Source: Arthrobacter burdickii
GTDB taxonomy: Bacteria; Actinomycetota; Actinomycetes; Actinomycetales; Micrococcaceae
Direction: 5' to 3'
Assembly (NCBI RefSeq): GCF_030433645.1
Contig: NZ_JAROCG010000001.1
Span: 682,001 to 746,000, forward strand
DNA length: 64,000 bases
Shown here: positions 25,681-34,840 of the stretch, piece by piece
Layout: each line of letters begins with the position of its first letter
Position numbering within the stretch: position 1 is the first letter of the stretch
Program-made: the position numbers and the translations under genes
The notes under the pieces: generated by a model
The model's input: the letters and a program-made list of their open reading frames with translations, nothing else
What the model was told of the DNA's origin: nothing
Database searches by the model: none

Positions 25681-26586
25681 TTGAAACAACGAATCATCAT
25701 CAACACTGACGCAAAGAACGAGGCGGATGACCAATTCGCGATTGTTCATGCCTTACTTTCACCGTCTTTGGATATCCGCGGCATCATTCCTGCTCATTTC
25801 GGGGCCAGACGGTCGACGACGAGCATGCTGGATAGTCGTGCCGAGGTGGATTTGCTGGTCGAACTCCTTGGAATGACCGGCAAGGTCACAATCGCCAACG
25901 GTGCAGCCCAAGCGATCGCGGATGAGCACACTCCTGCGGACTCCGAGGGGGCCCAGCTGATCATCCGAGAGTGCCGAAAGCCGGGGCGCCTCTCGATAAT
26001 CTTCCTGGGTCCGTTGACCGACATGGCGACGGCGCTCCTTTTGGATCCCACTATTGCAACCAACTCCGATCTCACGGTGGTTTGGGTAGGCGGAGATCCC
26101 TATGACAGCGTCAACGCAATGGGCCTTGGTTACGAGTACAACCTCAGCAATGATGTCCACGCAGCGAATGTCGTCCTACAGTCAGGCGTCCAAGTTCAGC
26201 AAATACCCTGGACGGTCTACTCACTGGTCAACGTCGGATATGCGGAACTGGAGGAACGCGTTGCACCGTACGGTCCCATCGGGCAGTACCTCGTTCGCCA
26301 GCTCAAGGATCTGCATCGCGCCGAGGAAGCGTGGGAGACGGAGGTCCACACGTTGGGTGATTCACCTGCCGTTGGGGTTGTACTGAGGCCAAGTGGGGCC
26401 CGCTGGCGGCACCATATCGTGCACCATTTCGAGGAACCGGGCAGGATGACGACACGCGCGGTTCCACATCGTACGGTGGCCGTCGCGGACTTCGTCGACG
26501 TACGATTCCTGCTCGAGGACATGTACGCCAAGATCAAGGCGCACCACGCGAAGACGGCGCACAACGACACTACTTCACTGCGTTGA
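25681..26586 (+). CDS. Nucleoside-hydrolase-like (IUNH family) protein
   Basis: A 301-residue protein of the inosine-uridine nucleoside hydrolase fold, which cleaves N- or O-ribosides. The N-terminal Ca-binding motif, DTDPGxDD in classic members, is changed to NTDAKNEADDQFA, and the family's central strand is LSIIFLGPLTDMATAL (about 118-133). The frame is open from a TTG at 25621, but conserved sequence starts at the TTG at 25681, which has AGGA nine bases upstream; the start is uncertain. It is the first gene of a glycosidase run and overlaps the following GH43 start by TTGA, so it may attack a pentofuranoside rather than nucleosides. Confidence 0.75.
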   Translation: MKQRIIINTDAKNEADDQFAIVHALLSPSLDIRGIIPAHFGARRSTTSMLDSRAEVDLLVELLGMTGKVTIANGAAQAIADEHTPADSEGAQLIIRECRKPGRLSIIFLGPLTDMATALLLDPTIATNSDLTVVWVGGDPYDSVNAMGLGYEYNLSNDVHAANVVLQSGVQVQQIPWTVYSLVNVGYAELEERVAPYGPIGQYLVRQLKDLHRAEEAWETEVHTLGDSPAVGVVLRPSGARWRHHIVHHFEEPGRMTTRAVPHRTVAVADFVDVRFLLEDMYAKIKAHHAKTAHNDTTSLR

Positions 26587-28067
26587 GCGACAGTGCAGTC
26601 ATGGCCGACGCGACTCTCCCGAAGAGACCTGTGATTTCCGGATTCCATCCCGACCCAAGCGTGTGCCGAGTCCGGGATCGTTACTGGTTGGCTACCTCGA
26701 GTTTTGAGTATGCACCCGGGGTTCCGATCTTCACCTCGACCGACCTGCTCTCGTGGGAGGTCGTCGGCCACGCGCTAAACCGCCCCGACCAATTGCCGAT
26801 CGAAGGGGCCACGGCCTCGGCCGGCATCTACGCCCCTACCTTGCGTCACCACGCTGACCACTTCTGGCTGATCACGACCAACGTCAGCGGAGGCGCGGGT
26901 CAGCTCATCGTCACGACGGACGATCCCAGCGCGCGGTGGTCGGAGCCGTTGTTCGTGCCGGAGGCCCACGGCATCGATCCCGACCTCACCTGGGACCGGG
27001 ACGGCACGTGCTGGCTCAGCTGGTCCGGTCCGAGCCCTGAAGGGCGCCACGCCATTCTGCAGGCGCCCCTCGACACGGATACCGGGCGCCTGCTCGCCGA
27101 ACCGGCGGTGCTCTGGTTCGGGACCGGGGGTCACCACCCCGAGGGCCCGCACCTGTACGAGGTGGACGGCCACTGGTACCTCCTCATCGCGGAGGGCGGG
27201 ACGGAGCGAGGTCACATGGCGACAGTCGCGCGAGGTCCCTCGCCGAACGGACCGTTCGAAGCGGCGCCGGTCAACCCCCTGATCACCGCTCGCAGCACGG
27301 ACGGGCCCGTGCAGAACACCGGGCACGCGGACCTGGTACAGCGTCCCGACGGGAGCTGGGCGGTCGTGTTTCTGGGAGTGCGCCCGCACGGGTGGACGTC
27401 GGGATGGCACGTCCTGGGGAGGGAGACCTTCGCAGCGACCATCGACTGGCACGCCGGTTGGCCCCGCGTCGGGACAGCGATCGAGCCCGAGACCGCGGCA
27501 CTCTTCACGGAGGAGCTCCACGACTCGCTTCCGTTGACATGGGTCGCACCCTCCGCCTGGCCGCAGCACGTGCTCCAGAGGTCGGACGACCGCTGGCGAC
27601 TGACTGGAGGCGACGCCCACGACACATTCGTAGGCCGCCGTCAGGAGCACTTGCGGACGTGCACGCAAGCGGTCGTCACCCCCCTGGGCGGAAGCCGCGG
27701 AGGACTTGAAGTCAGAATCGACCAGTGGCACAGGATGACCCTGTGGTTCGACGGTGCCACCGCCCGGGCCGTGGTGACGATCGGCGATGTAACGACGCTC
27801 ATCGGAGAGGCGGCCGTCGGCCTGGGAACCGTGCTTGAACTCAGGACGGAGGATCCCGCTGGCAGCCCGGGGGCCCCGGGGGCGGGGCCAGACTCCGTCG
27901 TGGCCGGACTTCGGGTCGGCGACGAGTTCCAGGAGCTAGGACGAGTCGACGGCCGGTACTTCTCCACGGAGGTCGCGGGCGGATTCACTGGCCGCATGAT
28001 CGGGTTGGTCGCGCGGGACGGAGACGTGCACGTTGAGTCCTTCATCTACCGAGGTCATGACGAGTGA
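26583..28067 (+). CDS. Glycoside hydrolase family 43 (arabinofuranosidase/xylosidase type), copy A
   Basis: A 494-residue intracellular GH43 enzyme. The propeller domain (about 15-310) has the general-base Asp in GFHPDPSVCRV, the pKa-modulating Asp in HGIDPDLTWD, and the general-acid Glu in HHPEGPHLYEV. A C-terminal beta-sandwich (about 320-494) of the DUF1349/GH43_C2 type ends in DGRYFSTEVAGGFTGRMIG. The TTG at 26583 couples to the upstream stop; an ATG at 26601 is the alternative. It is clearly a paralogue of the GH43 gene at 30489, and a GH42 gene lies between them. Likely substrates are alpha-L-arabinofuranosides or beta-xylosides from plant oligosaccharides. Confidence 0.9.
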   Translation: MSDSAVMADATLPKRPVISGFHPDPSVCRVRDRYWLATSSFEYAPGVPIFTSTDLLSWEVVGHALNRPDQLPIEGATASAGIYAPTLRHHADHFWLITTNVSGGAGQLIVTTDDPSARWSEPLFVPEAHGIDPDLTWDRDGTCWLSWSGPSPEGRHAILQAPLDTDTGRLLAEPAVLWFGTGGHHPEGPHLYEVDGHWYLLIAEGGTERGHMATVARGPSPNGPFEAAPVNPLITARSTDGPVQNTGHADLVQRPDGSWAVVFLGVRPHGWTSGWHVLGRETFAATIDWHAGWPRVGTAIEPETAALFTEELHDSLPLTWVAPSAWPQHVLQRSDDRWRLTGGDAHDTFVGRRQEHLRTCTQAVVTPLGGSRGGLEVRIDQWHRMTLWFDGATARAVVTIGDVTTLIGEAAVGLGTVLELRTEDPAGSPGAPGAGPDSVVAGLRVGDEFQELGRVDGRYFSTEVAGGFTGRMIGLVARDGDVHVESFIYRGHDE

Positions 28068-28083
28068 GTCCTGACTCCAGGTT

Positions 28084-28102
28084 GGGCACCGGTTCGGTGC
28101 CC
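28084..28102 (+). terminator. Hairpin after GH43 copy A
   Basis: Perfect 8-bp stem GGGCACCG/CGGTGCCC with a 3-base loop, 16 bases after the stop codon. No T-run follows, so it may attenuate or stabilise rather than terminate. Confidence 0.4.
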
Positions 28103-28303
28103 GACCCGAGTACCGGAAGGATGTAAGGAACGTCGCACGGGCGCCGCAATCCTCGCCGCCCGTGCCGCCCTGATCCGACTCATCGGGTCGGTCTCGCGAC
28201 GACCTGATAGCGACACTCTTACTCTCCCCGGCGGGCAAGCCCACGGTGCTCTGTTGCACACCATGACATAGAACAGACCCCCCAACTCAGAAGGACATGC
28301 ACC

Positions 28304-30331
28304 ATGACGACACGGCAGGCGAATGAGACCACGGCCGGAACCAGGTTCCCCGCGGTGGAAGGACTGGCATACGGGGGTGATTACAACCCCGAACAGTGGC
28401 CGTTGGCGACCCAGGTCGAGGATGCCGAGCTCATGCAGCAGGCCGGGGTCAACCTGGTCAGCGTCGCGATTTTCTCCTGGGCGATGCTCGAGCCCCGTGA
28501 GGGCCAGTACGACTTCGGGTGGTTGGACGAGGTCATGGACCGCCTGCACGCAGCCGGCATCCAGGTAGCACTGGCGACGGCGACGGCGTCGCCGCCGCCA
28601 TGGCTGACCCGCTATCACCCCGAGATCCTTCCCCGGCTGGCCGACGGGACAGTGCTGCACCAGGGCGGCCGCCAGGCCTATGCGGTGTCCTCGCCTGTAT
28701 TCCGGGACTACGCGGTCCGCATGACCCGGGTGATGGCTGAGCGGTACCGCAACCACCCCGCAGTGGCGCTGTGGCACATCGACAACGAGTTGGGCTGTCA
28801 CGTGCCGCATGACTTCAGCGATCACGCAGCGGCGGCATTCCGACGCTGGCTTGAGGCCCGTTACGGCACGGTCGAGGCCCTCAATGCAGCGTGGGGCACG
28901 GCGTTCTGGTCCCAGCGGTACGATTCCTTCGATGAGGTGCTGCCGCCGCGTACCGCTTCGGGCAATGCCAACCCCACCCAGCAGTTGGACTTCGCCCGGT
29001 ACTCCTCCGACGAGTTACTCGTCCATTATCGGGCGCTGCGTGACGTGTTGCGCGAGGTGGCCCCGCAGGTGCCGACGACGACTAACCTCATGCTGTCGAC
29101 CGGCACGAAGTGGATGGACTACTTCTCCTGGGCCCAGGACCTGGACGTCGTGGCCAACGACCATTACCTGCTCGCCCACGACCCAGAGGGCCACGTGGAG
29201 CTCGCCTTCAGCGCGGATCTGACCCGCGGGGTCGCTGGCGGTAACCCATGGATCCTGATGGAGCACTCGACGTCGGCAGTGAACTGGCAGCCCCGCAACC
29301 GCACCAAGGGCCCGGGGGAGATGCTGCGGAATTCGCTGTCCCATGTTGCACGCGGGGCGGATGCGGTGATGTTCTTCCAATGGCGCCAGTCTGCCGCTGG
29401 TGCGGAGAAGTTCCACTCAGCGATGGTCCCCCACGCCGGGACGGACACCGACGTGTGGCGCAACACCGTGGCGCTCGGGCAGGCGCTGCGCGCGCTTGCC
29501 CCGGTCAAGGGCAGCCGGGTGCGAGCGGATGTCGCTCTAGTGTTCGACTACCCCTCGTGGTGGGGCGCCGAACTCGACTCCCACCCCACCCACGACATCG
29601 CCTACACCCAACAGGTCATCGCTTGGTACCGGCAGTTGTGGCACCGCGGCATCACCGTGGACATCGTGCCTGTCGGGGCGGACCTGACCGGCTACAGGCT
29701 CGTCGTGGTGCCCACGCTGTACACGGTCACCGACGCCGACGCCGGACGCGTTGCAGCCGCGGCTCACGCCGGCGCGACCGTACTGGTGACCTACTTCAGC
29801 GGCATCGTCGACGAGAACGACCACGTGCGCCTGGGAGGGTATCCCGGCGCGTTCCGCGAACTCCTCGGGGTCCGCACGGAAGAGTTCCACGCACTTCAGG
29901 AGGGTGAGCGGGTCACCCTTGACGATGCCACCACCGCGGACGTGTGGAGCGAAAAAATCCACCTGACCGGTGCGACGGCTGTCCGCTCGTACGCCGACGG
30001 CGCGCTGGCTGGACTCCCGGCAGTCACCCGGCACGACGTCGGTGCCGGAACCGCCTGGTACGTGGCTACCCGTCTGGACGACGAGGCAACCTCCCGGCTC
30101 ACCGACGCGCTGGTCGCTGAGGCCGGTGTCCGGCCCACAGTCGAGTCGCTGCCCACCGGAGTCGAGGTGGTCCGGCGCGGAGAGGGCGCGAACAGCTTCC
30201 TCTTCGTGCTCAACCACACCGCCGACAACATCATCGTCCCCGGACGGGGTACAGACCTCCTCACCGGCACCACCTACGACGGCAAGGTGGAGGTCCCGGC
30301 TTTCGCCGTCGCCATCCTGCACGAGAACTGA
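28304..30331 (+). CDS. GH42 beta-galactosidase
   Basis: A 675-residue GH42 enzyme with no signal peptide. The TIM barrel (about 15-395) has GGDYNPEQWP, the acid/base Glu in LWHIDNELGCH (about 157) and the nucleophile Glu in WILMEHSTSAVNW (about 321). A Rossmann-like trimerisation domain follows (about 400-600), then a small C-terminal beta-domain. It releases beta-galactose, or alpha-L-arabinopyranose in some members, from oligosaccharides. The ATG follows AAGGA. Its place between two GH43 genes suggests arabinogalactan-type oligosaccharide breakdown. Confidence 0.94.
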   Translation: MTTRQANETTAGTRFPAVEGLAYGGDYNPEQWPLATQVEDAELMQQAGVNLVSVAIFSWAMLEPREGQYDFGWLDEVMDRLHAAGIQVALATATASPPPWLTRYHPEILPRLADGTVLHQGGRQAYAVSSPVFRDYAVRMTRVMAERYRNHPAVALWHIDNELGCHVPHDFSDHAAAAFRRWLEARYGTVEALNAAWGTAFWSQRYDSFDEVLPPRTASGNANPTQQLDFARYSSDELLVHYRALRDVLREVAPQVPTTTNLMLSTGTKWMDYFSWAQDLDVVANDHYLLAHDPEGHVELAFSADLTRGVAGGNPWILMEHSTSAVNWQPRNRTKGPGEMLRNSLSHVARGADAVMFFQWRQSAAGAEKFHSAMVPHAGTDTDVWRNTVALGQALRALAPVKGSRVRADVALVFDYPSWWGAELDSHPTHDIAYTQQVIAWYRQLWHRGITVDIVPVGADLTGYRLVVVPTLYTVTDADAGRVAAAAHAGATVLVTYFSGIVDENDHVRLGGYPGAFRELLGVRTEEFHALQEGERVTLDDATTADVWSEKIHLTGATAVRSYADGALAGLPAVTRHDVGAGTAWYVATRLDDEATSRLTDALVAEAGVRPTVESLPTGVEVVRRGEGANSFLFVLNHTADNIIVPGRGTDLLTGTTYDGKVEVPAFAVAILHEN

Positions 30332-30488
30332 GGTGTACCGGTTTCGCGACAAGAGAACATGCTGTCCAAAACCGCCCGGGCAGGTATGCATGAACCGAGG
30401 GCTCCAACATGGCCGCGCAGACGGCTGATCTTTTGGTCTGACGCTCCACACGCCACCCCCTTTTCAATCCTCATCTCAGGAGACTGCC

Positions 30489-32027
30489 CTGTCGACGTCC
30501 CTTTCGACCACCGTCAATCCCGACCCGGCCCCGACGGTCAATGCTTCCCTCCGTCCGATCGTGCCCGGATTTCACGCCGACCCGACAATTTGCCGGGTCG
30601 GGGATGATTACTACCTCGCGCACTCAAGCTTCGAGTACTTCCCTGGAGCTCCGATCTGGCACAGTCGGGATCTCGTTAACTGGACCAGAATCGGCCACAT
30701 TCTCACCCGAAGGAGCCAGTTCGTTCGGGGTGATGGTCGTGCGTCCACTGGCCTGTACGCCGGGACCCTGCGTCACCACGACGGGCGCTTCTGGTACGTA
30801 ACGACCAATGTCAGTGACTACGACGGCGGGCAGGTCCTGGTCAGTGCCACCGATGCGGCCGGCCCGTGGAGCGAGCCCATCCGGATTCAGGATGCGATCG
30901 GAATCGATCCGGATCTTGCCTGGGATGTCGATGGGACGTGCTACCTGACGTGGAAGGGCATGAGCTTCACGGAGGGTGAGGTCGGTATCCTCCAGGCACC
31001 GCTGGATATCAACACCGGCGCATTACTTGAACCTCCCTACCCGGTCTGGCAGGGGAGCGGGCTGGCCGCCGTCGAGGCGCCACACCTCTATCAAGTGGAC
31101 GACACCTGGTATCTGCTCCTGGCTGAGGGCGGGACCGAGCGCGGCCATGCCGTCACTATCGCCCGAGCTCCGCACCCTCGGGGTCCTTTTGAGGGACACC
31201 CGCACAATCCATTGCTGACACGGCGTAGTTCCATCCATCCGGTCCAGAACGCCGGACATATGGACCTCACGACGAAGGCCGACGGAGCATGGGCGGCCGT
31301 GTATTTGGGCGTTCGCGTGCAGGGGTCGACGCCCGGCTTTCATGTGCTGGGCCGAGAGACGTTCCTTGCGGGGATCGAGTGGAGCGACGGTTGGCCCGCT
31401 GTCATTGAGGACCAATTCGAGGTCCCAACTGCGGCCACCTCTTTCAATGACAACTTCGTTGGTGAGGAACTCGACGGTCGGTGGGTCGTACCCGGAGGCG
31501 AAGCGCAGTCCACGGCGTCGATGAGCCCGGACGACGGGTTGCGGATTGCTGCGGCTGGAACCCGGGGCGAGGGCTCCGTAGGTCAACTGTGCACCCGCAT
31601 CACCGATCTGCGGTGGCGTGCCGAAGCCACGATCGAGGGCTCGGGGACCTTCCGGGTGCTGATGGACCCGCGCCACTGGTATGGACTGTGCGTGAAAGGG
31701 GACGCCGTCACCGCCACCGCCCGGATTGGTGACCTTCAGCACGATGTCGGAGTGGCATCCGTGTCCCCCCACCTGGTGACCGTACGGATCGAGGCCGTGT
31801 CGCCCGCCGGCCCGACCGTCCCCCTTGGCCATGCAGGTCCGGATGACATCGTCCTGTCGGTTCTCAATGAGGAGGGTGGAACCATCGAGATCGCACGGCT
31901 GGACGGACGATATCTTTCAACTGAAGTAGCCTCTGGCTTCACAGGCCGGATGCTCGCCGTAGGGGCCGATGGAACCGACGCGTGTATCAAGCGCGTGACC
32001 TACCATTCGGACGAGGCACGGTCATGA
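30489..32027 (+). CDS. Glycoside hydrolase family 43, copy B (possible CTG start)
   Basis: A paralogue of the GH43 gene at 26583: GFHADPTICRVGDDYYLAHS, IGIDPDLAWDVDG and VEAPHLYQVDD carry the three expected acidic catalytic residues. A C-terminal sandwich ends in DGRYLSTEVASGFTGRML, nearly the same as copy A. No ATG, GTG or TTG exists in frame between the upstream stop at 30426 and a GTG at 30561, and that GTG would cut off the conserved NASLRPIVPG lead-in and has no ribosome site. A CTG at 30489 has AGGAG seven bases before it and gives 512 residues; I use it, with GTG 30561 (488 residues) as fallback. Confidence 0.85.
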   Translation: MSTSLSTTVNPDPAPTVNASLRPIVPGFHADPTICRVGDDYYLAHSSFEYFPGAPIWHSRDLVNWTRIGHILTRRSQFVRGDGRASTGLYAGTLRHHDGRFWYVTTNVSDYDGGQVLVSATDAAGPWSEPIRIQDAIGIDPDLAWDVDGTCYLTWKGMSFTEGEVGILQAPLDINTGALLEPPYPVWQGSGLAAVEAPHLYQVDDTWYLLLAEGGTERGHAVTIARAPHPRGPFEGHPHNPLLTRRSSIHPVQNAGHMDLTTKADGAWAAVYLGVRVQGSTPGFHVLGRETFLAGIEWSDGWPAVIEDQFEVPTAATSFNDNFVGEELDGRWVVPGGEAQSTASMSPDDGLRIAAAGTRGEGSVGQLCTRITDLRWRAEATIEGSGTFRVLMDPRHWYGLCVKGDAVTATARIGDLQHDVGVASVSPHLVTVRIEAVSPAGPTVPLGHAGPDDIVLSVLNEEGGTIEIARLDGRYLSTEVASGFTGRMLAVGADGTDACIKRVTYHSDEARS

Positions 32028-32301
32028 CGACAACCTTGAGTGGCCAGCTCCGAAACCGGTTGGGCACCACCATGAACCCCGGCACTGTTCCCACCCCCTA
32101 CGGCCCGATTGCCCTGCGCGGGAACCGGACGAACGGGCAGTGCGCCACCAGCGGCGTCGTCGTACCTTCTAGAACGTCGGCACACGTTCATACCGGAATT
32201 GGGGGCACCCCGCTGGCCAGCGGACACCACGTATTCCAGCAAGCCTGTGCAGCATCAACCATTGGCACAAGTGTGCCTGGCCCGGAAAATCAAGGAGCAG
32301 C

Positions 32302-34053
32302 ATGAGTCAGCCAACGATCACCAGCCAAACCCCCTTCACGGTGGTACGAGCGAACCAGGCCGCTCTCGCGGCTGTCGAGGGAATCGCCCCCGAGGTACTG
32401 CGGTCCCCGCTGCTGGAGAATCTGGACTGGGCTCCGACGGGGCCTTTCCTCACCCTGGTCCTGGGGGAGGACGATGCACGGACGGCAGCGATCCTGAAGG
32501 AACTCAGCGTGTTCGAGGACGGACAGGTGCGACCGGTTCACGAGGAGCCCATTGCGCCCCGTGCCGACTACCAGCCCACCACGGTTCCTCGAGCCAGCGC
32601 AATCGTGGTTACTCCGCAGGAAGCACAGGTGTACCGAACAGCGCAGCTCGAGCTGCGGGGACCTTCGATCGGTAACCCCTTCGTTGATGTCGAACTGACG
32701 GTCACGTTCGAATCACCCGAGCACTCAATCACTGTCGGCGGCTTTTACGCCGGTGACGGCCGCTACCTTGTGAGGCTCCTGCCCCCGGCGTCCGGCAACT
32801 GGCGGTTCTCCACCAGCTCCAACGCGCGGTCACTGGACGGGATTACGGGAGGCTTCGATGTCGCGACCAGTCAGATGCCCGGCCCGGTCCAGGTGGCTGA
32901 CACGTTCCACTTCGCCCGGGCTGATGGGACACCGTTCCTCCCGTACGGCACCACGGCCTACGCGTGGATCCATCAGAGCCAGGAACTTCAGGACGCCACA
33001 ATCGATGCTCTGGCCCAAGCGCCCTTCACGAAGATCCGCATGTGCCTGTTTCCGAAGGACTTCATGCACAACACGGAAGAACCGGAGCGGTACGTCTTCG
33101 AACGTGACGAGACGGGCGCTTTCGACACCACCCGTTTCGACCTCGCGTTCTTCGATAATCTTGAGCGCCGGCTGCATCAACTGGCAGACCTCGGGATCGA
33201 AGCCGATTTGATCCTGTTCCACCCCTACGACGACCGGTGGGGGCTTTCACGGCTCAGCGGTGCCGCAGATGAGCGGTACATCCGGTACGTCGTGCGCCGC
33301 CTCGCTGGTTTCCCCAACGTGTGGTGGTCGATGGCGAACGAATACGACCTCCTCGCCAAGCAACGCGAAGACTGGGACCGGCTCGCCGAGACGGTACGCC
33401 GGGAGGACCATGTGGGGCACCCCCTGTCTATACACAACTGGGTGCAGCTCTTCGACTACTCCGCGGCATGGGCCAGTCATGCCAGCCTGCAACGAGGAGA
33501 CCACGGCATCGGAGCCAAGATCGACCAATGGCACCGACAGTGGAACAAACCCGTCATCATCGACGAGTTCGGCTACGAAGGCGATCTTGACCAGGGGTGG
33601 GGAAACCTCATGGCGCAGGAAGTCGTCCGCCGATTCTGGGAGGGCATGCTCCGCGGCGGCTACCTGACGCACGGTGAAACCTACTATGACGACAACGATC
33701 TGATTCACTGGTCAAAGGGCGGGCAATTGCACGGTGAGAGCCCTGCACGCATCGCCTTCCTGCGTGACATCGTTGCCGCGTCCCCAACAGGACGCCTGAA
33801 CCCATTGACTTCAACCTTCGATGACATCCGTGGCGGCGTCGACGGAGAGTACATTCTCATTTACTTCGGCGCCTCCCGGCCGCGCTACCGCACTGTCGTC
33901 GTTCCGGAGGGAATGAGTGCCCGGATCGATGTGATCGACACCTGGGACATGAGCATCGAGGCAGTGCCGGGCGTCCATACCGGCTCGGTCAAGGTCGACC
34001 TTCCAGCGAAACCCTACGTGGTAATTCGGCTGCAACGAGCTGCGGACGAGTAG
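32302..34053 (+). CDS. DUF5060/DUF4038/DUF5605-type glycoside hydrolase
   Basis: A 583-residue protein. An N-terminal helical segment (1-95) leads to a DUF5060-like beta-sandwich (about 110-200) and a DUF4038-type (beta/alpha)8 barrel (about 215-500), followed by a small C-terminal beta-domain. Clan GH-A-like catalytic residues can be placed at Glu in WWSMANEYD (about 350) and Glu in VIIDEFGYEG (about 420). The substrate is unknown. DUF4038 is also the Pfam label of GH140 apiosidases, and an apparent apiose pathway begins 1.1 kb downstream, so release of apiose is worth testing. The ATG follows GGAG. Confidence 0.82.
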   Translation: MSQPTITSQTPFTVVRANQAALAAVEGIAPEVLRSPLLENLDWAPTGPFLTLVLGEDDARTAAILKELSVFEDGQVRPVHEEPIAPRADYQPTTVPRASAIVVTPQEAQVYRTAQLELRGPSIGNPFVDVELTVTFESPEHSITVGGFYAGDGRYLVRLLPPASGNWRFSTSSNARSLDGITGGFDVATSQMPGPVQVADTFHFARADGTPFLPYGTTAYAWIHQSQELQDATIDALAQAPFTKIRMCLFPKDFMHNTEEPERYVFERDETGAFDTTRFDLAFFDNLERRLHQLADLGIEADLILFHPYDDRWGLSRLSGAADERYIRYVVRRLAGFPNVWWSMANEYDLLAKQREDWDRLAETVRREDHVGHPLSIHNWVQLFDYSAAWASHASLQRGDHGIGAKIDQWHRQWNKPVIIDEFGYEGDLDQGWGNLMAQEVVRRFWEGMLRGGYLTHGETYYDDNDLIHWSKGGQLHGESPARIAFLRDIVAASPTGRLNPLTSTFDDIRGGVDGEYILIYFGASRPRYRTVVVPEGMSARIDVIDTWDMSIEAVPGVHTGSVKVDLPAKPYVVIRLQRAADE

Positions 34054-34122
34054 GGACACTCATGGCGGATGAAGCGGTGCGGCAGTGGGCCAAACAGCTA
34101 CCAGTTCGGACTATGAACCGGA

Positions 34123-34546
34123 GTCGTACGTCATATCGTGCTGTTCCGCTAGCGGCAGGATGTGACCGACCAGGACTTGCAGCAGGTGGAGCAGCGATTC
34201 CATGCCCTCGGAACGTCCCTGCGGAACGGGCGGCCCTACATTCTCAGCATCGAGTCGGGCTCAAACCAGTTTTGAGGGTCGGGGGCAAGGATTTCAGCAC
34301 GCCTTCATCGTGTCCTTCGCATCGCAGGGCGATCGAAACTACTACGTCGGTGAACCGTGGATCACCGATCCCGCTTTCTACGACCCGATGCATCACGCGT
34401 TCAAGTCATTCGTCACTGCGCTGCTCAGCGACCAGGAGGGGAGCGTCGTCGTGTTCGATTTCTCGTTGAAGCAAACGAGCGATCCGCACACCGCCGCTAC
34501 TGGGTCCAAAATCCCCGACGACGAGTATCTGCCGGGCAGGAGTTGA
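34123..34546 (+). pseudogene. Decayed Dabb-domain (stress-responsive A/B barrel) gene
   Basis: Conceptual translation resembles a whole Dabb protein: HIVLFR at 34132, DQDLQQVEQRFHALG, then FQHAFIVSFASQGDRNYYV and a C-terminal VVVFDFSL. It is broken three ways: no start codon in place (GTC GTA), a TAG at 34150-34152 after HIVLFR, and a +1 frameshift in the T4 run at 34270-34273 (stop TGA at 34273). Dabb genes often accompany sugar oxidoreductases, so this may be a lost member of the neighbouring catabolic operon. Confidence 0.72.
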
Positions 34547-34840
34547 TGTCCCCTGCAGACAAGCAGTGGTTCAAGCGGCTCCCACCGATGCCGCACTATT
34601 CCTGAGGTTCAGGACTGCGTGCGCGCCGCACCGGCTTCGTGCTTGGCCATGTCCCGGGCTCGTAGCTGACCCCTGGATGTCGCACCTTCGCCGTGCGGAA
34701 AAGCTCGGTGTGTTGTTGAACCGCGATATTCGACAACGCACCGGAATAAGAAAGCCTGGTTGCAGTGAGTGGCTGCAACCAAGCTCTCTAGTCCGACGAG
34801 ACGCACCGGTCGAGCTTCTGACCTCCGCGAAGCTCGTGGT
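34547..34840. other. Non-coding remainder between two pseudogenes
   Basis: No gene or clear structure is seen here; open frames in this stretch have no recognisable content. Confidence 0.4.

Noticed and set aside
32166..32180. TCTAGAACGTCGGCA as a sixth LacI operator
   Set aside because: It lacks the palindromic AACGTT core shared by the other five sites.
31982..32305. Open frame between GH43 copy B and the DUF4038 hydrolase, with an ATG overlapping the GH43 stop
   Set aside because: Composition is Gly/Thr/Pro-rich with no recognisable content, and it ends on the start of the next real gene. An ATGA overlap alone is not enough.
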